Shown here piece after piece: positions 56,988 to 64,000 of a stretch of DNA of 64,000 nucleotides. A program made the translations under genes and the position numbers. The notes beneath the pieces were generated by a model, which saw nothing but the letters and a program-made list of their open reading frames with translations, was not told the DNA's origin and ran no database searches. Location of the stretch: assembly GCF_902686445.1 (NCBI RefSeq), contig NC_062220.1, positions 94,922,143 through 94,986,142 of the forward strand. The letters are read 5' to 3'. The number at the start of each line of letters is the position of its first letter. Position 1 is the first letter of the stretch. Origin of the DNA: Sciurus carolinensis (taxonomy: Eukaryota; Chordata; Mammalia; Rodentia; Sciuridae).

Positions 56988-59135
56988 CAAGGTCAAGTTG
57001 TTTCTGTTTCTGTTTCTTGCAACTGCAGGCAGTCATGGTCACACGTGGGCCAGCCCTTGAGAACCAATGGTTAGCAAGGGAACACTTGGCCAGGGCCCAA
57101 ATGTAAGTTATTGAATCTGCTCTCCACCTCACACCATCACTGCTATATTTCCCTTATACTCATTTCACAGACTCAGGTTGTCTACCCTTCAAAGGAATTT
57201 TATACTGGAATGTGCAGAATAAACATCGAGATTTAAAAAGGTAAAGCAAAAATAAAAGCAAACAAAACATTCTGGTTTTCACTTAGTGAGAAGCACTTTT
57301 AAAAATGGTTGTTGAACACCATAATTTTTAAAATCTCTAATCATTTTATCTTTGGACTACCACCCCTTCAAATGCTGGAGTGAACTTTGGAATTATTTAT
57401 ACCATGCACCCTCCTGTAGACAGAGCTGCCCTGTATTAATGAAAATGTGTCTTATCAAAGCCCATCAAAGAAACAGGTCCACCTTAAAATAGGCCCACCA
57501 CTACATGAAGACAGGTTGTGACCATAAGCCTCCAAATTTCATTCCAGCTGGATGAGACCGGCAACATGGTTGGCATGATGGTTTAATCAACCTTCTGTGT
57601 GTCACAGAGTTAAGAAGGAAAAACTGTTCATCATGGTTCATCATGAAAGTCACCTGCTTAGCCCCAGAGTCCCTTCATTCGAGGTGTTAAGTGTGTGGGA
57701 TGTAACTCGAAGTGGAAAAGGAACCAAGTCTTCTAAGCAGCCGGCTAAGCTGTTTGTTATAGATAAAGTCAATTGCCAAACTAATGTCTACTGAGGGTCA
57801 GTAAATCAGGAGAGGGTGGCTGTTTTCACACATCTGTTCTCAACTTAATGGTTCATTTGTTTAACTGATGACTGCTGTCTTTACAGGGGTCTGGTATTTA
57901 GTGGACTCAGGAGAGTGATAGATGGGTCTCTGCTTAATCTTTGTTTTAAACCAAAGGCCAATATTCCATCTGTGGCAATCCTGGACCATCAGAGCCTACT
58001 CATCGTATGGTGTCCAAGATCTATTCTCCTTTTCCCTGCAATAGAGCAAAGTTTCAGGTGCATGAACTTGAATGGGGGAGTGGAGATGGAGACCACTCAG
58101 TCAGAGAGGGAGGCTGGCCCTCTCTGAGCTGGAGAATGGGAGAGGGGAACTGGGCATTGGTGTACCTTCAAGATCCTCTAAGACAGGCCTTCATTATCAA
58201 AGACTTAAAGTGAGAAGTAATCTTCTTGACAAAAAGAGAACATACTGAGCCCCATAAATCCACACAAAGTTAAAATCATTATAATGTGCAAGACTCATGA
58301 AAAGTAACAAGGTAGCACATTTGCTCTTAACTAATCTTGGGACACAATGCATAGAGTACACATAATGCATGATATCTTCAGGAAACATCCAAACTCATGA
58401 GAACTATTTTCACCTAACACTATTTCCTTTTTTTCCCAGAGAAGCAAGTAAGACAAAAATGGTTGCATTTTTTAAAGAACTATTTTTAAAAAAAAGTTTT
58501 TTGGCTCACAGAAAGTTTGAGAGAAAGTTCTAGAGATTTCCCTTGGCCCCTCCTGCTCTCACACATGCATAGCTCCCTCATTTTCAACATCCACTGCCAG
58601 TGCATTTGCTATAATTCATAAACCTACATTGACATTTAGATGGCATCATTATTACCATCATTATTATCTAAAGTTCACTCTTAGTATTGTACATTCTTTG
58701 GGTTTGGACAATTGTATAATGACATGTCCAAAAAATCCTTTGTGCTTGCCTATTTATCTCTCCCTCCTTCCTAACCTCTGGTATCCACTAAGTTTTTGCT
58801 GTTTCCATAGTTTAGCCTTTTCCAGAATGTTGCATATTTGGAATGTCAAAAAAGAGTTGGGAAAGATATACACCCTTCACTTTGCCTTTTTTCCTTAGTA
58901 ATATGCATTTGCATTTCCTCCTTGTCTTTTCACGAATTGGTAGGTTATCTCTTTTTATAGATGAATAATAAATATTCCATCGCATGCTTGGTACTGCAGG
59001 CTTAAAAAAAGTCCTACTGGACATTATGGTTTGCTTCTAGGTTTTGATGATTATGCATAATGCTACTATAAACATTCATGTGCAGGTATTTACATGGACA
59101 TAAATTTTCAGTTCAGTTAGGTAAATATTCAAGAG

Positions 59136-59365
59136 TAAGGAGTTATAGGAAGGGAGAGGGGCTAGGAATAGAAAAGACAGAATGAATCAGACATAACTTT
59201 CTTATGTTCATATATGAATACACCACCATTAAAACTCCATATTATGTACAAGAATGGGATCCTAAATTAGAATAAGTTATATTGCATGTATGTATAATAT
59301 GTTAAAATATACTCTTAACATGTATATCTAAAAAGAACAAATAAAAAAAAGAGAAGAAAAAAAAG
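59136..59365 (+). mobile_element. L1 3'-end fragment inside the ancient L1
   Basis: This 5'-truncated young L1 ends in a purine-rich 3' UTR, the phrase ATGGGATCCTAAATTAGAAT and an A-rich tail. It splits the old L1 text between AAGAGTAAGGAGT and GTGTAATTGCTGGATT. Confidence 0.85.
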
Positions 59366-59627
59366 AGTGTAATTGCTGGATTGCATGGAAGGCTATAGAA
59401 AGTTTTTAAGGAAACTCATTGTTTCAGTTGTTTCAAAATGTGGTCATTCTATGGTGAGTAATGGTATCTCCCTGTTATTTTAATTTGCATTCCCTTAAGA
59501 GCATATGATGTTTGGCATCTTTACACATACTTATCTGCTATTAGTATAGCTTCTTTGATGAAATATTTGTTAAGTTCTTTGTATCATTTTTAAAATAGAG
59601 TTTTTTTTATTGTTGAGTTTTAAGAGT

Positions 59628-60011
59628 TGTGTTTGTCATTTTTGGTCACTATAACAAAATGCCTGAGATAACTAATTCAAAAGGAGGAAAGGTTTATTTT
59701 GGCTCATGGTTTCAGAGCTTTCTGTCCCTGGTCATTTGACCCTGATGCTTTGAGCCTGTGGTGGCACACTACCATCATGGTGGGAGTATGCGACAGAGTA
59801 GACCTGTTCACCTCATGGCTGCTAGAAAACAAGAGAGAAACAAGAAGGAATTGGGTTCCCAATAGCCCCTTCAAGGGTGTTCTCCCAGTTACCTTCCTTC
59901 CACTAGGCACCACATCCTGAAGGTTCCACCACCTTCAAATAGTGCCACAGGCTAGAGACTAAGCCCTTAACTCATGGTCTTTGGGAAACATTTAAGATCC
60001 AAACCATATCA
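59628..60011 (-). mobile_element. MaLR-type solo LTR inside the ancient L1
   Basis: On the minus strand it begins TGATATGGTTTGGATCTTAA and ends with TGACAAACACA, the usual form of rodent MaLR LTRs. Old L1 sequence resumes on each side (AAGAGT before, AGAAATCTTTGTG after), so the insertion point is clear. There is no internal region. Confidence 0.85.
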
Positions 60012-60454
60012 AGAAATCTTTGTGTATTTTGAATAATAGTTATCAGATTTTTTTTTTTGCAAATAGTTTCTTCATTTATGCGAACAATCTTTTTGTTTTC
60101 TTGGCATTATCCTTTGTAGAGTAAAAATTTTAATTTTAATGATGTCTGATTTATCAGTTCATTCTTTTATGGCTCATACCTTTTTAGATTCTCAAATTTT
60201 ATCACCAAACCCAAGGTCATCTAGATTTTCTCCTACATTGTCTTCTGGGAGTTTTATAAATTTGCATTTTACATTTAAGTCTGTGATCCATTTGAGTTCA
60301 TTTTTGTGAAGTCTGTGTCTACTTGTTCAATCCTTGAATATAGGATAGTAATTAACTTTTTTATATTAGCCTTATATTCTGCAACCTTGCTATGATTGCT
60401 TATTAGGTCCTGGATTTTTGTTGTTGTTGTTGTCATTGATTCTTTTGAATTTTC

Positions 60455-60927
60455 TTTCGGGAGTGGTGACTGCTTTGAACTTTCCTGTGACAAAGGCAAT
60501 CCCCTTCTGGAGAACTCTCTGCATGAGGGTGTTGATTTGAGATTGCCTAGTTGCTATGGCGATGCCCTGTTCAAAGGAAGATTCTGTGCCAGCCACAGAA
60601 TTTATAGTTCTTAACCTTGTGTCCAAACTCCAGCTGCCCTGGGGTAGATAATTATGGGTGCAAGCTGATAAGTTTTAATTGGGCTGTTTATAGCTTCAAC
60701 TTTTGTTCCATATATATTGAAGAAACTTTCTCACAATGAATCCTTTTGATATTTAAGCCTATATAATAAATGTGCTGAGCTTGCTCATGGTTAGTCTTCC
60801 CCCATCAGGGGTTGGCTGAACCACCAGGACCCAGCTTTTTTCTATTTGTGTGTCTGTTTGTATTTTCTTCATCCCCTCATGGACCACTCTGGTTAGCCCT
60901 GAATAAACTGTCCTGCAGGTCGTGACA
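60455..60927 (+). mobile_element. ERV2/ERVK-class solo LTR with 6-bp target-site duplication
   Basis: This 473-bp element is flanked by ATTTTC at 60449-60454 and again at 60928-60933, and the old L1 text is continuous once it is removed. The 3' end is GTCGTGACA; the 5' end TTTCGGG looks like a mutated TGTTCGGG. A TATA-like ATATAATAAA lies near 60763 and an AATAAA near 60902, so the orientation is plus. A 6-bp duplication is typical of class II endogenous retroviruses. No viral gene is present. Confidence 0.85.
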
Positions 60928-61140
60928 ATTTTCAACATAGAAAAGCATGTTGCCTGAAAACAAAAATGATTTTATTTCTTCCTTCCCAATCAGTATGCAT
61001 TTTATTTTCATTTATTGTCTTATTACACTGTCTAGGACATCTAGTATGATATTGAAAAGTATTAGTGAGAGGGGGATCCTTGCCTTGTGCCTGATCTTAA
61101 TAGGAAAGATCCTAGTTCTCAGCATTAAGTATAATGTTAG

Positions 61141-61245
61141 GGGAGAGTGATATTGGCCAAATTATATTGGTATTTTGTATGTATATATGAATATAGAATA
61201 ATGAATCCCATCATTATGTATAGCTATAATGCACCAATAAAAATG
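61141..61245 (+). mobile_element. Very short L1 3'-end insertion with 12-bp duplication
   Basis: The insert is bounded by GTATAATGTTAG at 61129-61140 and an exact copy at 61246-61257. The 105-bp insert ends with CACCAATAAAAATG, as do other squirrel L1 3' ends. It breaks the ancient L1 cleanly. Confidence 0.9.
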
Positions 61246-61927
61246 GTATAATGTTAGTTGTAGTTTTCTTGTAGTATTTACCAAGTTGAAGAAGTTTCCT
61301 TTTAATTTCTAGTTTACTGAGAGTTTTATAATGAATGGATGTTGGATTTTTTCAAATGATTTTTCTGCATCTGTTAATATGATCGTGTGAGTTTTCTTCT
61401 TTAGCTATTGATGTGATAGGTTACATTAATTGATTTTTGTATGTGAACCAGCTTTGCATGCCTGTAATAATTTCTACTTTGTTGTGGAATATAATTGTTT
61501 CCCCATTATTAAATAGGTTCTATTTGCTAATGTTTCATGAAGATATTTTTCTCTATGTTTGTGAGAATGGGAATATTATTCTGTAGTTTTCTTTTATTAT
61601 AATATCATGGTCTGGTTTTGATTTTAGGGTGATGCTGGTTTCCTCTAATGAATTAAGATGCATTCCCTTAGTTTTCTCTTCTGAAGAGATTATCAGAATT
61701 GTTATGACTTCTTTCTTTAATGTTTGATAGAATTCACCAGTTAGTCTATCTGGGCCTGGTGCTTTTTATTTCAAAGGTTAAATATCGATTCCATTTCTTT
61801 CATAGATGTAGTCCAATTCACATTTTCTGTTTCTTCTTGTGTAAGTTTTGGTGGCTTGGGGTTTTCAAGGAATTGGCCTACTTCATCTTGGTTATCAAAT
61901 TTGGGGGCATAGTGGTATTCATAGTAT

Positions 61928-63694
61928 TTCTTTTTTGTTTTGTCAACTTTTTGAATTGTTTTTGTTTCAATTTCATTGATTTCAGCTCTGATTTTAATTA
62001 TTTCCTGTCTTCTACTACTTTTGGTGTTGTTTGTTCTTCTTTTTCTAGGGCTTTGAGCTGTAATGTTAGGTCATTTAGTTGTTGACTTTTTATTCTTTTC
62101 TTGAATGCGCTCCATGCAATGAATTTTCCTCTTAGTACTGCTTTCGTAGTGTCCCAAAGATTTTGATATGTTGTATCATTGTTCTCATATACCTCTAAGA
62201 ATTTTTTTGTCTCCTCCCTGATGTTTTCTGTTATCCATGTTTCATTCAATAGCATATTATTTAGTCTCCAGGTGTTGGAGTAATTTCTGTTTTTTATTTT
62301 TCATTTTGTCATTGATTTCTAATTTCATTCCATTATGATCTGATAGAACACAAGGCAGTATTTCTATTTTTTTGCATTTACTAAGGGCTGCTTTATGGCA
62401 TAACATATGGTCTATTTTCAAGAAGGATCCATGTGCTGCTGAGAAGAAAGTGAATTCGCTCACTGATGGATGGAATATTCTATATATGTCTGTTAAGCCT
62501 AGGTTATTGATTGTGTTATTGAGTTCTATGGTTTCTTTGTTTAGTTTTGTTTGGAAGATTTATCCAGTGGTGACTGCAGTGTGTTAAAGTCACCCAGAAT
62601 TTTTGTGTTGTGGTCTATTTGATTCCTGGAATTGAGAAGGATTTGTTTGATGTACATGGATGCACTGTTGTTTGAGGCATAAATATTTATGATCATTATC
62701 TCTTCCTGATTTATGGTTCCCTTAAGCAGTATGAAATGTCTTGCTTATCTCTTCTGACTAACTTTGGTTTGAAGTCCACTTTATCTGAAATAAGGATGGA
62801 AACCCCTGCTTTTTTACTGAGTCTATGTGCGTGGTAGGTTTTTTCCCATCCTTTCACCTTTAGTCTGTGGATGTCTTTTTCTATGAGATGAGTCTCTTGA
62901 AGGCAGCATATTGTTGGGTCTTGCTTTTTAATCCATTCTTCCTGTCTATGTCTTTTGATTGATGAGTTTAGGCCATTAACAATCAGGGTTATTATTGAGA
63001 TATGATTTGTATTCCCAGTCATTTGGGCTTATTTTTGGTTTTAATTTGAGTTGGTTTCTTCTTTGATTGGTTTTTTCCTTTCTTTGCTAATCTACATTGT
63101 TGTTTTTCATTTTCTCCTCAAGGAGTATTTTTCTGAGAATGTTCTGTAGTGCCAGCTTTCTATTTATAAATTCTTTTAGCTTTTGTTTATCATGGAAGGA
63201 TTTTATTTCATCTTAAATCTGAAGGTTAGTTTTGCTGGGTATAGGATACTTCGTTGGCAACATGTTCTTTCAGAGCTTGAAATATGTTGTTCCAGGCCCT
63301 TCTAGCTTTTAGGGTCTGGACTGAAAAATCTACTGATATCCGTATTGGTTTCCCCCTATAAGTAATCTGATGCTTTTCTCTTGCAGTTTTCAAAATTCTA
63401 TCTTTATTTTGTATGTTAGGAATTTTCATTATAATGTGCCTTGGTGTGAATCTGTTGTGATTTTGTGCATTTGGTGTTCTGTAAGCCTCTTGTATTTGAG
63501 TTTCCATTTCATTCTTCAGGTTTGGGAAATTTTCTGCTATTATTTCATTGAATAGGTTGTTCATTACTGGTTTGTATCTCTGTGCCTTCCTCAATCCTGA
63601 TAATTCTTAAATTTTGTCTTTTCATGATGTCCCATAGTTCTTGGAGATTCTGTTCATGATTTCTTACCATCTTCTCTGTTTGGGCAACTTTATT
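61928..63694 (-). mobile_element. Young L1 segment (ORF2 endonuclease end plus ORF1)
   Basis: This segment is closely similar to 36340-38100 of the full-length L1, in the same order. It includes the ORF2 start (ATG complement at 63020-63022) with the endonuclease N-terminus, ITLIVNGLNSSIKRHR and TICCLQETHL. The ORF1 C-terminal domain at 63226-63594 includes ENFPNLKNEMETQIQEAYRT and RAWNNIFQALKEH. No 3' end or A tail is present at 61928, where it abuts an older L1. At 63694 it is interrupted by another L1. Confidence 0.9.
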
Positions 63695-64000
63695 TTCTTT
63701 CTTTTTTTTTTATTGTAAACAAATGGGATACATGTTGTTTCTCTGTTTGTACATGGCGTAAAGGCATACCATTTGTGTAATCATAAATTTACATAGGGTA
63801 ATGTTGTTTGATTCATTCTGCCATTTTTTCCCTTTCCCCCACCCCTCCCACCCCTCTTTTCCCTCTATACAGTCCTTCCTTCCTCCATTCTTGCCCCCCT
63901 CCCTAACCCTAACTCTAACCCTAACACTAACACCTCCCACCCCCCATTATATGTCATCATCCACTTATTAGTGATATCATTCTTCCTTTGGTTTTTTGAG
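63695..64000 (-). mobile_element. L1 3' end inserted into the preceding L1 (cut by window end)
   Basis: A T run at 63703-63712 is the A tail. It is followed by an L1 3' UTR that matches 33355-33600 of the full-length element, starting with TGTAAACAAATGGGATAC in place of the equivalent there. It interrupts ORF1 of the neighbouring L1 after CAACTTTATTTTC, an arrangement that the intact copy at 38086 makes plain. The 3' UTR contains the telomere-like tract at 63901-63935. Confidence 0.88.
63901..63935 (-). repeat. Telomere-like (TTAGGG)n-type tract in an L1 3' UTR
   Basis: The plus strand reads CCCTAACCCTAACTCTAACC then CTAACACTAACACC, within the 3' UTR of the L1 at 63695-64000. On the L1 coding strand this is a run of TTAGGG units with single-base variants, next to other G runs. 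Confidence 0.85.

Larger units (their letters stand above)
58460..61927 (-). mobile_element. Ancient L1 (L1M-type), with four nested insertions
   Basis: The text follows the mammalian L1M 3' UTR and ORF2 in reverse order. It runs from the 3'-UTR block at 58500-58900, through the CTATAAACATTC and AGGTCATCTAGATTTTCTCCTAC landmarks, to the reverse transcriptase region ending at about 61927. It is much more diverged than the young L1s and is broken by insertions at 59136-59365, 59628-60011, 60455-60927 and 61141-61245. Its subfamily was not determined. Confidence 0.85.
56146..64000 (-). other. AOAH: AOAH intron upstream of the NADVACH exon (partial)
   Basis: The next upstream exon (human KTTCYLVIDKFGSDIIKL region) was searched for and not found, so this intron continues past the window end. 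Bases 56146-56770 and 57000-58450 look unique. From 58460 onward the sequence is almost entirely L1 with nested insertions. Confidence 0.8.

Noticed and set aside
63901..63935. Interstitial telomere or chromosome end
   Set aside because: The tract is short, imperfect and sits at a fixed place within an L1 3' UTR.
1..64000. CRISPR arrays, bacterial operons, plasmid or phage modules
   Set aside because: None is present. Repeat content, introns and AOAH exons show a mammalian nuclear genome.

Overview
The window is nuclear DNA of a squirrel-family rodent (Sciuridae). The evidence is the set of young repeats: tRNA-derived ID SINEs, a dimeric B1-dID SINE, and a LINE-1 lineage and MaLR-type LTRs that match the squirrel style as I know it. 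They sit on an old mammalian background of MIR, L2, hAT-Charlie, Tigger-like and MLT1-like fossils. No bacterial, plasmid, CRISPR or viral gene cluster is present.

The only host gene I can support is AOAH, acyloxyacyl hydrolase, on the minus strand. Eight coding exons can be read: 56046-56145, 28072-28131, 22920-22990, 19660-19720, 18276-18346, 17319-17367, 14478-14526 and 12468-12562. They join through GT-AG junctions into one unbroken frame of 556 nt (185 codons), matching about residues 98-282 of the human enzyme as I remember it. The stretch covers the end of the saposin-like small subunit, the linker between subunits, the calcium-binding DMDSDKY segment and the catalytic GDSAG serine block. 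Exons for the signal peptide and most of the saposin domain should lie beyond base 64000. Exons for the rest of the hydrolase domain should lie before base 1.

Everything else is intron. Bases 1-12467 are the intron after the GDSAG exon (MIR, L2, MaLR LTRs, two ID elements). Bases 12563-28071 hold the compact exon cluster, with a twin-primed L1 and a B1-dID SINE between exons. Bases 28132-56045 are one 27.9-kb intron with a full-length but dead L1 (33319-39103) flanked by a 17-of-18-base target-site duplication, several LTRs and many old fossils. Bases 56146-64000 are the start of the next upstream intron. They hold an ancient L1 with four later insertions, fused head-on in the same orientation to a young L1, which is interrupted by a third L1 whose 3' UTR has a telomere-like G-rich tract.

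No new biological system is evident. The most useful results are the AOAH exon map with its altered inter-subunit linker, and the well-resolved order of nested insertions.
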